28,542 nt of DNA, taken from contig CBDUST010000017.1 in assembly GCA_965369945.1 (NCBI GenBank), forward strand, positions 1 through 28,542. Reading direction: 5' to 3'. Position numbers and translations under genes: made by a program. Below the pieces are notes generated by a model. It searched no databases. It saw only the letters and a program-made list of their open reading frames with translations, and had not been told where the DNA came from. This document shows, piece after piece, positions 21,547 to 28,542 of the stretch. Positions within the stretch are counted from its first letter, which is position 1. Each line of letters opens with the position of its first letter. Origin of the DNA: JADFNO01 sp965369945 (GTDB taxonomy: Bacteria > Planctomycetota > Phycisphaerae > Phycisphaerales > SM1A02).

Positions 21547-22739
21547 CAGGAGTCGCTCCCTGCTGAAGCCGCTGCGGGTGTTGTCTGAAGCTTGGGCAAT
21601 CCAAAGACCTCGCGCGCCATCGGGTGAATGATCTCGCCACCGTCGGTTTCGAGTGTGCCGGCGATGATGTCATCTTCCATGTCAATTGAGAGCTCACCAT
21701 CTTTCACTAACAGCTTCAGTAGATTAGAGACGTTCTTCGAGAACATCTGGCTGGCGTGATAGGGAATAGCCGAGGCCATGTTCGTCGGCCCGAGGATCGT
21801 CACGCCATTCTGGACGACCGTCTCATCGGGGCGCGTCGATTCGCAATTACCGCCGCGCTCAGCCGCCATATCCACGATCAACGAACCGGGCTTCATCCGG
21901 TTCACGACGTCGCTGGATATGAGCATCGGCGCTTTTTTCCCGGGAACGGCCGCCGTGGTGATGACGACATCGCTGTCGGCAACCGTGTCGGCCATCAACT
22001 CCCGCTGCTTCTTTTTTTCGTCCTCGGTGAGTTCACGCGCGTATCCGCCTTCACCGCTCGCATCGGCAACTCCAATCTCTACGAACTTCGCGCCCAATGA
22101 CTCGATCTGCTCCTTGACTTCGGGCCGCACGTCAAAGCCTGATACGATCGCCCCAGCGCGCTTGGCCGAAGCGATACACTGCAAGCCGGCAACACCAGCG
22201 CCGATGATGAACGCTTTCACAGGCTTGATGGTGCCCGCAGCCGTCATCATCATCGGGAACATCTTCGCCAAGGTATCGATGGCCAAAGCAACGGCCTTAT
22301 ATCCGGCTACGGTCGCTTGTGATGAAAGCACATCCATCGCCTGCCCACGTGTCGTTCGTGGAATCAGCTCCAGCGCAAAGAGTCTCGCACCCGTCTCGGC
22401 GATCTTCTGGATCGGCTCAAGGGCCGTAAGCGGCTCGGACAACCCGATGATCACTTGACCGGATCGCATCATGGCCAGTTCACCATGCCCGGCGCCGGCG
22501 TTCGCGCCGTATGCCCGGACCTGGCACACGGCCTCGGACCTGCCAAACACGGCAGACTTGTCGGCGACGATCTGCGCGCCCTTGGCTGCATACGCATCGT
22601 CGGGGACGCCCGCCGCATCGCCCGCCCCGGCTTCGATCACCACCTCCAGCCCGTCTTTGATGAGTAGCGGCAACATGTCCGGCGTCAGCGCCACTCGCCG
22701 CTCACCCGCAAACGTCTCCTTGACTACACCGACGATCAT
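21546..22739 (-). CDS. pntA1: NAD(P) transhydrogenase alpha-1 (NAD-binding) subunit
   Basis: A 397-residue soluble subunit (domain I), homologous to alanine dehydrogenase. The ATG at 22739 is chosen because GAGG lies five bases upstream and the canonical start MIVGVVKETFAGERRVALTP follows; the longer frame to 22793 adds unrelated residues. Key blocks are ARLFALELIPRTTRGQAMD followed by VLSSQATVAGYKAV, the NAD-binding AFIIGAGVAGLQCIASAKR, FDVRPEVKEQIESLGA and MKPGSLIVDMAAERGGNCE. It passes hydride from NADH to the beta subunit. First gene of the pntA1-pntA2-pntB operon. Confidence 0.95.
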   Translation of the reverse strand: MIVGVVKETFAGERRVALTPDMLPLLIKDGLEVVIEAGAGDAAGVPDDAYAAKGAQIVADKSAVFGRSEAVCQVRAYGANAGAGHGELAMMRSGQVIIGLSEPLTALEPIQKIAETGARLFALELIPRTTRGQAMDVLSSQATVAGYKAVALAIDTLAKMFPMMMTAAGTIKPVKAFIIGAGVAGLQCIASAKRAGAIVSGFDVRPEVKEQIESLGAKFVEIGVADASGEGGYARELTEDEKKKQRELMADTVADSDVVITTAAVPGKKAPMLISSDVVNRMKPGSLIVDMAAERGGNCESTRPDETVVQNGVTILGPTNMASAIPYHASQMFSKNVSNLLKLLVKDGELSIDMEDDIIAGTLETDGGEIIHPMAREVFGLPKLQTTPAAASAGSDS

Positions 22740-23185
22740 GTGATCCTCACGAACTGTTCGAGCGGCATATTGGCATACCCAGACCCGGCTCAAGGCCCTC
22801 GGCCCACAAGCCGGGGCGAATAGACTAACGAATCGACGCCGATTGTCACGACCTTGGAACGAAAGGGTGCCAGATTCACGACGGACTCACCACGATCCAT
22901 CGGGGCGACTGAATCTACCATGCCACCACCAGACCCCAAGAATGGGTCGCCTCGTTTCACCACTGCCTGACGGAGACGACCAGGGCTCACGGGTCGGCCA
23001 CCAACCGCCGCTCGATCCGAAGCCCCCCATTCGGCTCCTCCACCGATCGTTATATTGGATAAGCACCCACCGGGGCCTGCGGCGAGCTCAGCCCTACTCG
23101 GACGGGAACCTGCCGGTAGGCCCTTGGAGCCGAAGCGGCTTGGCGGTTACAATACGTCCAACGTGAAACGTGGGGATTCTCACCA
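22740..23185. other. Divergent intergenic region between pntA1 and the FHA-GspE gene
   Basis: This 446-base stretch has no gene I can support. Open frames on both strands (plus 22843-23166, minus 22790-22990) are arginine- and proline-rich, resemble nothing I know and lack ribosome binding sites. The region should contain two divergent promoters; only the plus-strand one shows a plausible signal (23124-23153). Confidence 0.55.
23124..23153 (+). promoter_or_regulatory. Candidate sigma-70 promoter of the FHA-GspE gene
   Basis: TTGGAG at 23124-23129 and TACAAT at 23148-23153, 18 bases apart, match the -35 and -10 consensus fairly well. Transcription would start about 23160, leaving a short leader before the ATG at 23186. 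Confidence 0.4.
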
Positions 23186-24901
23186 ATGGCGTACCTGGAA
23201 CTGAAAACGCCTCAAGGCGTCAAGAGGCTGAAACTCGCCGATACCTCGATCACGGTCGGTCGACTCGGTGACAACACCGTCGTCCTGGGTGACGAGTTGG
23301 CCAGCCGTCACCACTGCATCATCGAGCCGTGGCAGGGTGGATTCCGCCTGCGTGACCTGGGCTCGCGTAATGGAACAAAGCTCAACGAAAACCGGATCAA
23401 GATCGAGGCGCTGGACAACGGCGATGTGGTCCTGATCGGCACAACTGAGCTGCAGTTCATCGATCCCGACCAGGAGTTCTCGCGCAAACGGCAGGAGACG
23501 CCGGACTTCGCCGCCGCGATCGACGAGGATGACCGGCAGCTCCAGGATCAGATCACCGTCGATCTAGACCTGCACGCGGCCGTGGTCGACGCACCAACCA
23601 GCTACGAGCGTCAACTGCGTGACATCATCGAGTCAGCCCCGGAGAAGTCCTTTGACGAGACCGAGATCAGTCTCGTGGATAACCGTGGAGTCACGGTTCA
23701 CCAGGCGACGTCGGCCGGGCTGGAATCCGGCACCGACGAAGATGACGGCGAGGGCATACGCGCCTTTCGCCTGATGCTGTTGGCATGCTTCCGGGCACGC
23801 GCGACCGATCTGCATATCGAGCCGAGAATCGATAACGCTGCGATTCGTCTCCGTGTTGATGGATACATGCTCAGCGCCGTCGAGATCAGCATGGCCATCT
23901 TTCAGCGCATCATCGGCGTGGTGAAGATCCTTTGCCAGATCGATACCAGCCGAAAGAATGTCGTCCAGGACGGACACTTCTCCGTGATTGCAAAGGGGCG
24001 GCGCGTCGATTATCGCGTGAGTCTGACGCCCTCGATGCAAGGCCAGAAGATCGTCATTCGGGTGCTCGATTCAGCCAACGCCCCGAGTCGGCTTCATGAG
24101 CTGGGCCTTGTCCCCTGGATGTACGAGAAGCTTCGCACGATCGCCACCAAAGATGCGGGCCTGCTCCTTGCATGCGGTCCAACCGGCTGCGGGAAGACCA
24201 CCACGCTCTATTCCTGCCTGCGCGAACTGGACGTCGAACAACGAAACGCCATCACCATTGAGGATCCCGTCGAGTATTACCTCGAGGGTTGCACGCAGAT
24301 TCCCATCGATCATAAACAGAACAACACCTTCGCCAACATTTTGCGATCGGTGCTGCGACAAGACCCGGATGTGATCTTCGTCGGCGAGATTCGCGATACC
24401 GAAACGGCGACGGTCGGTATGCAAGCGGCGATGACCGGGCACCTTGTGTACACCACCGTCCACTCCAAGGACTCAATCGGCGCCGTGTTCCGACTGCTGG
24501 ACCTCGGCGTCGAAGGATACCTCGTGGCGAACTCGCTGGATGTGATCCTGGCGCAGCGGCTTGTTCGCCAACTATGCCCCACCTGCAAGAAGCCCGTTAA
24601 ACCGACACCGGGTCAGAACATGAAGATGGGTCGGCTCTTGGAAGGCACGCCCCGAATCTACGTCCCCACAGCCTGCAAGCGCTGCCTCAAGACGGGGTTC
24701 ATCGGGCGGCGCGCCGTCTTCGAGCTGCTCGACTTCAACGACGCGATGCGTGATGTCGTATTGAAGACGCCCACCATCCAGGGGCTCCGCGAAATCGCCG
24801 AGCAGGGCCTGTTCACGACCCTACAACAGTTCGGCTATCAGATGGTTACCCAGGGCATCACCAGTATCGAGGAAATCGATCGCGTCTCCGGCACCGACTA
24901 A
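23186..24901 (+). CDS. FHA domain-GspE/PilB-type secretion ATPase
   Basis: A 571-residue fusion. Residues 1-93 are an FHA phosphothreonine-binding domain with its key residues: TVGR, the SRHH motif and LGSRNGT. A linker follows, then a GspE/PilB core: a RATDLHIEPR block, Walker A GPTGCGKTTT (about 331-340), the Asp box DPDVIFVGEIRD (about 393-405), the His box TGHLVYTTVHSKDS, and two cysteine pairs, CPTC (about 463) and CKRC (about 497), typical of the zinc-binding part of GspE. The usual N1 domain of GspE/PilB is replaced by FHA. It should power a type II secretion or type IV pilus machine, tuned by protein phosphorylation (inferred). No other pilus gene is nearby. The ribosome binding site is weak. 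Confidence 0.92.
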   Translation: MAYLELKTPQGVKRLKLADTSITVGRLGDNTVVLGDELASRHHCIIEPWQGGFRLRDLGSRNGTKLNENRIKIEALDNGDVVLIGTTELQFIDPDQEFSRKRQETPDFAAAIDEDDRQLQDQITVDLDLHAAVVDAPTSYERQLRDIIESAPEKSFDETEISLVDNRGVTVHQATSAGLESGTDEDDGEGIRAFRLMLLACFRARATDLHIEPRIDNAAIRLRVDGYMLSAVEISMAIFQRIIGVVKILCQIDTSRKNVVQDGHFSVIAKGRRVDYRVSLTPSMQGQKIVIRVLDSANAPSRLHELGLVPWMYEKLRTIATKDAGLLLACGPTGCGKTTTLYSCLRELDVEQRNAITIEDPVEYYLEGCTQIPIDHKQNNTFANILRSVLRQDPDVIFVGEIRDTETATVGMQAAMTGHLVYTTVHSKDSIGAVFRLLDLGVEGYLVANSLDVILAQRLVRQLCPTCKKPVKPTPGQNMKMGRLLEGTPRIYVPTACKRCLKTGFIGRRAVFELLDFNDAMRDVVLKTPTIQGLREIAEQGLFTTLQQFGYQMVTQGITSIEEIDRVSGTD

Positions 24902-24977
24902 CCCCGCTTCACGCCCACAGTTGCCCTCACCCTAAACGCTGCTACAGTACCGCCCGCTGAGTTTGTTGGAGCCCCAG

Positions 24978-25301
24978 ATGAGTAAGGTCATCGTCCCCAC
25001 CAAGACCGTCACGTTCACCGTTACTTCGGTGCCCAAGCGCACTGCGCAGATCAAGACGATCCAACGCTTGATGCGCATGCAGCCGAAGATCCAGAGCGGC
25101 CTTCGGAACCTGGCCAACCGGCGTCGTCTATTCGACAACATCCTGACTACCAGAGCGGGACGCCCGTGGGTCAATCGGAAGCGAGTGACCAAGCTCACGC
25201 CGGTCAAGCAGGGCGAATCCTTCACCTTGACGCTCACGCCGCAGATCATTCCCGATATTTCAAGCGTTGAGAAGTTCCTCGACGCCAAAGCGGCCAAATA
25301 A
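24978..25301 (+). CDS. Small basic protein of unknown function
   Basis: A 107-residue basic, soluble protein. I choose the ATG at 24978 because GGAG lies seven bases before it; the TTG at 24963 is upstream of that site. It opens with a threonine/valine-rich strand (VTFTVTSVPKR), then a basic helical part with QPKIQSGLRNLANRRRLFDN, then VKQGESFTLTLTPQI and a short helix. The alternation of strands and a basic middle could suit nucleic acid or protein binding, but I do not recognise the family. It lies 76 bases after the FHA-GspE gene on the same strand and may be co-transcribed. Codon use is like the neighbours. Confidence 0.65.
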   Translation: MSKVIVPTKTVTFTVTSVPKRTAQIKTIQRLMRMQPKIQSGLRNLANRRRLFDNILTTRAGRPWVNRKRVTKLTPVKQGESFTLTLTPQIIPDISSVEKFLDAKAAK

Positions 25302-25331
25302 GTAATAGCGCTCAGCGGTAACGAACCGTGT

Positions 25332-25354
25332 AAAGCCGGCGATGGCATCGCCGG
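25332..25354. repeat. Interspersed palindrome, copy 1
   Basis: AAAG plus CCGGCGATGGCATCGCCGG, an 8-bp stem with a GGC loop. An identical 23-base copy is at 26217-26239, and the two bracket the SGNH hydrolase gene. It sits about 30 bases past the stop of the small basic protein. Confidence 0.9.
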
Positions 25355-25447
25355 TCTTGCCTCCCTATTTCACGTCAACGTCTGCCGAACCGTCTCCCGG
25401 AAGGGGTGGACTTTGATTACAATCTTTCCACGAGGAGGAACAACACT

Positions 25448-26194
25448 ATGAATCGGAAGTTCACTGTTCACGCTTTTGTCGCAGCGGTGTTGTTCATCGC
25501 CGCGACCATCTCAATTGCCCAAACAACACCGCAAGATTCACAAACCCGTTCCGCCATTACGCCGGTTGATCGTGAACAGGAATCGTGGCAGGCGCGCCAC
25601 AAAGCGATGAATGAACGCATCGCACAGGGAAACGTCGATCTGCTGTTCATCGGCGATTCGATCACACAGGGCTGGGAGCGCAACGGCAAAGCCGTATGGG
25701 ATGAATTTTACGGATCGCGAAATGCCGTGAACCTCGGAATCGGCGGCGATCGCACGCAACACGTCCTGTGGCGACTGGACAACGGCAACATTGATGCCAT
25801 CAACCCCAAGGCCGCCGTCATCATGATCGGCACGAACAACTCCAACGGCCAAGACAACACCGTTGCGGAAATTTCGGATGGCATCCGCGCGATCGTCGCG
25901 AAGCTGCGAGCAGAATTACCGGAGATGGAGGTGTTGGTACTGGACATCTTCCCGCGCGGCGCGAACACGAATCCGCATCGCGGCAAGATCCTTCAGGTGA
26001 ATCAGATTGTGCGCAAGCTCGCCGATCGTGATGAGAAGGTGCACTACCTCGCCATCGGCCATCACTTCGTGGAGGATGACGGCACGATTTCCAAAGCCAT
26101 CATGCCCGATTCGCTGCACTTATCGCCCGCCGGTTACCAAATCTGGGCGAAAGCAATTGAGGGGAAATTGCGCGAGCTGCTGGGGGAGATCTAA
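25448..26194 (+). CDS. Exported SGNH/GDSL-type hydrolase
   Basis: A 248-residue predicted exported esterase or acetylhydrolase of the SGNH superfamily, closest in style to the platelet-activating-factor acetylhydrolase beta/gamma group. The signal peptide is MNRKFTVHAFVAAVLFIAATISIAQ. Block I is LLFIGDSITQGW (catalytic Ser), block II VNLGIGGDRTQHVLWRL (Gly), block III VIMIGTNN (Asn) and block V DSLHLSPAGY (Asp and His), so the active site is complete. Typical substrates are acetylated or acylated carbohydrates; the true one is unknown. The ATG at 25448 has GAGGAG ten bases upstream; the frame back to 25406 is rejected. It is flanked on both sides by the same 23-base palindrome. Confidence 0.92.
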   Translation: MNRKFTVHAFVAAVLFIAATISIAQTTPQDSQTRSAITPVDREQESWQARHKAMNERIAQGNVDLLFIGDSITQGWERNGKAVWDEFYGSRNAVNLGIGGDRTQHVLWRLDNGNIDAINPKAAVIMIGTNNSNGQDNTVAEISDGIRAIVAKLRAELPEMEVLVLDIFPRGANTNPHRGKILQVNQIVRKLADRDEKVHYLAIGHHFVEDDGTISKAIMPDSLHLSPAGYQIWAKAIEGKLRELLGEI

Positions 26195-26216
26195 GGCAAC
26201 GGCCGCCCTGCACTTC

Positions 26217-26239
26217 AAAGCCGGCGATGGCATCGCCGG
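26217..26239. repeat. Interspersed palindrome, copy 2
   Basis: Identical over 23 bases to 25332-25354, with the stem CCGGCGAT/ATCGCCGG. It is placed 23 bases past the stop of the SGNH hydrolase, as copy 1 is placed after the gene before it. Confidence 0.9.
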
Positions 26240-26352
26240 GACAACTGCCCCCTGTCCGCGGCATGTGACAGAATCTCGTTAACACTGATCGTGCGGGGGC
26301 GTCTATATCTGTAGCCACGTGAATTGCGGCCCCGTGACTCGCTCGTTATTAG

Positions 26353-26372
26353 CCGCGGGTGGATACCCGCGG
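26353..26372. repeat. Palindrome CCGCGGGT-GGAT-ACCCGCGG
   Basis: A perfect 8-bp stem with a four-base loop in the gap between the SGNH hydrolase and the next gene. Similar GC-rich palindromes occur in planctomycete intergenic regions. There is no T-run after it. Confidence 0.75.
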
Positions 26373-26410
26373 GCGGCAGTCCCCGGAATAGGGCAAGCGG
26401 AAAATGAAGA

Positions 26411-26444
26411 CCCTCACCCTAGCCCTCTCCCGAAGGGAGAGGGG
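26411..26444. repeat. REP-like element, solitary copy
   Basis: CCCTCACCCTAGCC is followed by CCTCTCCC-GAA-GGGAGAGG. It has the same design as the two arms of the doublet inside mnmG (14888-14986). It lies 38 bases before the next gene, so it is in that gene's leader or promoter. Confidence 0.85.
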
Positions 26445-26482
26445 ATAAGAAAGAACACACACAACGATCAGGAGATCACGCA

Positions 26483-27160
26483 ATGAGCACGACAACGAAA
26501 CGAAGCGCGCTCGTACTCCTCGCCGCGGCGGTAGTTGGTACGGCAGCGCTGGTCATCAACACGGCACAAGCAGGGCCGCCGGCCATCTGCCATCCGGTTG
26601 AGATCGGCGACCAAGCCTCACTGCCCTGGGGTAGCGACGCATTCGACAAGAAGCGAGGTTATTCCAAGAGCGATGTTCTCGATGACACGCTCAAGTTCCT
26701 TGAAGCGAGCGATAGTGCGCTGGTTCACATGGAAACGCTTCGCCGCGCGACACTGTATCTCGATCGTGATACGAAGCGCGCAACGACACTGCTGGCAATG
26801 CTCATGGCGCGAGCGTTGGACGGCGAGGCAGCAGACGAGCCGAATGCGCTGGCGTGGTTCGATGCAGGATACCTCGCTCAGTGTTACGCTCAGGTCAACA
26901 TTGACACGGGGCTCAGTTGCGGCAAAGCCGACGGCGTCGCAGGCTACGGCTGGATCAAGAAAGGGCTTCAGCTGCGCCCGGACGATGCTGAGATGGAATT
27001 CGGCGCAGCGATGGCGACTGTTCTGGCGGGAATCCCCGAGCATGATGAGCACGCCGCGCGCGTCAAGACGCTGGCCAAGAAAGACTCGCTGGCGATGAAG
27101 AACTTGCGGTATCACGCTGAGAAGATCTGGACCCACGCCCATGGACGTGGACGCGGATGA
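26483..27160 (+). CDS. Exported protein of unknown function
   Basis: A 225-residue predicted exported protein. AGGAG lies eight bases before the ATG. The signal peptide is MSTTTKRSALVLLAAAVVGTAALVINTAQA. The mature part starts GPPAICHPVEIGDQASLPWG and is then largely helical, with ALVHMETLRRATLYL, TTLLAMLMARAL and ALAWFDAGYLAQCYAQ suggesting tetratricopeptide-like packing, and KKGLQLRPDDAEMEFGAA, which resembles a TPR or Sel1-like turn. The tail is rich in His, Gly and Arg (HAHGRGRG). It has three cysteines in the mature part. I do not recognise a named family. It lies 78 bases before the sigma factor on the same strand, so it may belong to that unit. Confidence 0.75.
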   Translation: MSTTTKRSALVLLAAAVVGTAALVINTAQAGPPAICHPVEIGDQASLPWGSDAFDKKRGYSKSDVLDDTLKFLEASDSALVHMETLRRATLYLDRDTKRATTLLAMLMARALDGEAADEPNALAWFDAGYLAQCYAQVNIDTGLSCGKADGVAGYGWIKKGLQLRPDDAEMEFGAAMATVLAGIPEHDEHAARVKTLAKKDSLAMKNLRYHAEKIWTHAHGRGRG

Positions 27161-27238
27161 TGCGAGCGATCCAACGACTCGCGCCTCTGTCTATTCTCGC
27201 GGCTGCAAGCGGGGATGGGCAGAGGCAGGAGTAGCGCT

Positions 27239-27844
27239 ATGATTAGCGCAGTGGCGATTGACGCAACACTGATGAACGAGGCGCCCGACACTCTCGAGCG
27301 ATCGACTGGCCAAGTCGGCGATGTCGACGCGGCTCGTCGAGGCGACCGCGCTGCATTCGCCGCGCTGCACGAGCAATACGCACCGATGGTGCACGGCATG
27401 CTACTCGCTCGAGTCGGGATGAACGACGCAGATGATTTAGTGCAGGATGTTTTTCTGCACGCAATGCGCAAGTTGCCAAGTTTGCGAGACAACGCATCGT
27501 TTGGGCCATGGTTGGCGACGATCTCGCGCAACGCGGCGATGCAGTTCCTCAGGGAGCGCCATCGGCGCGTGACTGGGTCGCAGCCCGTCAGCGCGACGCC
27601 CCCAAGCGGCCCAGACAGACATGCGGCGCGCGCGGAGGCGATGCGTGTGCTTGAAGTGATACGCTCCTTACCCACGGCGTATCAAGAGACGTTGATTCTG
27701 CGGCTTGTCGAGGGATTGACCGGCCCGCAGATCGCAGCCTGCACCGGATTGACGGCGGGGTCGGTCCGGGTGAATCTGAACCGCGCGATGTACATGCTCC
27801 GTGAAAAATTGGGTTCGAACGCCCAAGCGGAAGTAGATCAATGA
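27239..27844 (+). CDS. ECF-type RNA polymerase sigma factor
   Basis: A 201-residue sigma-70-family factor of the ECF type. Region 2 is AARRGDRAAFAALHEQYAP to DADDLVQDVFLHAMRKL and FGPWLATISRNAAMQFLRERHRR; region 4 is LPTAYQETLILRLVEGLTG and PQIAACTGLTAGSVRVNLNR, ending RAMYMLREKLG. There is no region 3, as expected for ECF factors. The ATG at 27239 has AGGAG seven bases upstream. Its stop overlaps the next start (ATGA), and that gene encodes a membrane protein with a FecR-like domain, the usual place of an anti-sigma factor. Target promoters are unknown. Confidence 0.92.
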   Translation: MISAVAIDATLMNEAPDTLERSTGQVGDVDAARRGDRAAFAALHEQYAPMVHGMLLARVGMNDADDLVQDVFLHAMRKLPSLRDNASFGPWLATISRNAAMQFLRERHRRVTGSQPVSATPPSGPDRHAARAEAMRVLEVIRSLPTAYQETLILRLVEGLTGPQIAACTGLTAGSVRVNLNRAMYMLREKLGSNAQAEVDQ

Positions 27845-28542
27845 ACGAAGAACAGCTGAACGATTTCGAACCCCAGCAACCGATCGATGCGGCCGACCGC
27901 TACCTTTGGGACAAGTCCGGGCCGGTCGATCCTGATGTCGAGCAACTGGAACGCACGTTGGAAGCGCTGCGTTACGAGAAGCTAGCGCCGCCAACGCCAA
28001 TTTCGGCGCGGCGTTGGAGGATTCCGTCGATGGCTGTCGCTGCACTCATCGCAATCACCGTCGGAGTGGCGTGGATGATCCTCCAATCGAACGGCGTGCC
28101 GTTCAAAGGAAAGGAATTCCCGAAGGGTGCGTGGAACGTTGTCGCGCTGAAAGGGACGGCGACCATTGATTCCGTTCCTATGGCCGGCGAAGGCTGGCTT
28201 GGGGTCGGCGGTTGGTTGGAGACGGACAACAGTTCAGAGGTACGTGTGGAGGTGGCGGACATCGGCGATGTTACGGTGCATGCCAACTCGCGCCTTCAAC
28301 TGATGACGAGCCGGGCCAATAAGGAGCATCGGTTACAGCTTGCCCACGGCGCAATCGAGGCCTTCATCTGGGCGCCACCCAAACTGTTTTTCGTCAACAC
28401 TGCTTCGGCCACCGCGGTTGATCTCGGTTGCCACTATCTGCTTGAAGTCGATGAAGACGGCACGGGGCGGTTAGAAGTTCTTTCGGGGTGGGTGGCGTTT
28501 GAGCGCGATGATAGAGAATCGACTGTGCCGCAAGGCGGCGTC
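27841..28542 (+). CDS. FecR-domain membrane protein, probable anti-sigma partner (partial)
   Basis: Open to the right window edge; 234 codons are visible. A cytoplasmic N-terminus of about 60 residues (MNEEQLNDFEPQQPIDAADR, YLWDKSGPVDPDVEQLERTL) is followed by one transmembrane helix, IPSMAVAALIAITVGVAWMI (about 61-80), then a periplasmic FecR-like beta domain: WLGVGGWLETDNSSEVRVEV, IGDVTVHANSRLQL, HRLQLAHGAIEAFIWAPP and ATAVDLGCHYLLEV. The topology and the ATGA overlap with the sigma factor gene suggest that it holds that factor at the membrane and releases it on a periplasmic signal. The N-terminus lacks the zinc-binding HxxxCxxC motif of ZAS-type anti-sigma factors, so that part of its role is inference. 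Confidence 0.85.
   Translation, partial: MNEEQLNDFEPQQPIDAADRYLWDKSGPVDPDVEQLERTLEALRYEKLAPPTPISARRWRIPSMAVAALIAITVGVAWMILQSNGVPFKGKEFPKGAWNVVALKGTATIDSVPMAGEGWLGVGGWLETDNSSEVRVEVADIGDVTVHANSRLQLMTSRANKEHRLQLAHGAIEAFIWAPPKLFFVNTASATAVDLGCHYLLEVDEDGTGRLEVLSGWVAFERDDRESTVPQGGV

Noticed and set aside
22843..23166. Possible small gene upstream of the FHA-GspE ATPase
   Set aside because: No ribosome binding site, biased composition, and it covers the likely promoter.

Overview
The window looks like a planctomycete chromosome, probably Phycisphaerae-like. This is inferred from gene content: a PEP-CTERM secreted protein, secreted proteins with prenyltransferase/squalene-oxidase-type repeats, an ECF sigma factor followed by a FecR-type membrane protein, an FHA-headed GspE/PilB ATPase, an ebo cluster and many intergenic palindromes. 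There is no phage, plasmid, transposase, integrase or CRISPR. Most genes are ordinary chromosomal ones. The interest lies in the ebo cluster, in palindromic elements that have entered a coding sequence, and in several repeat families.

Layout. 1-236 is a tandem pair of 116-bp units carrying hairpins. 248-2200 (minus) holds tryptophan 2,3-dioxygenase and a saccharopine dehydrogenase-like enzyme. 2279-4911 (minus) holds two secreted proteins of related repeat fold. 5301-11136 (plus) is a tightly packed ebo cluster: eboD, a small conserved protein, eboB, eboE, eboC and eboF, with most junctions overlapping; a Tat-type VOC protein follows. 11660-12532 (minus) is a secreted cyanophycinase-like peptidase. 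12533-13052 is a repeat-rich spacer with the stump of a four-helix-bundle gene. 13053-13371 (minus) carries tRNA-Pro, tRNA-Tyr and tRNA-Thr. 13444-18491 (minus) is mnmG, korB and korA. 18736-19512 (minus) is the PEP-CTERM protein with a clear terminator. 19775-22739 (minus) is the three-subunit proton-translocating transhydrogenase pntA1-pntA2-pntB. From 23186 everything is on plus: FHA-GspE ATPase, a 107-residue unknown protein, an SGNH hydrolase bracketed by two copies of one palindrome, a secreted unknown protein, an ECF sigma factor and a FecR-domain protein cut by the window end.

How the genes fit together. The ebo cluster has been linked in cyanobacteria to moving a secondary metabolite precursor to the periplasm and in Pseudomonas to a repellent phenotype; its chemistry is not settled. 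Here it lacks a recognisable EboA, has a 110-residue protein in the run, and its EboF keeps the alkaline-phosphatase nucleophile position but has lost several canonical metal ligands. KorAB makes reduced ferredoxin during 2-oxoacid oxidation and PntAB makes NADPH, so the middle of the window is redox housekeeping. The sigma factor and FecR protein overlap by ATGA and should act as a regulatory pair.

The strongest unusual observation is that mnmG carries two in-frame insertions built from palindromic elements: an 8-bp-stem palindrome near the N-terminus and a head-to-head pair of REP-like elements around codons 179-213. A solitary copy related to the second element lies between genes at 26411-26444.
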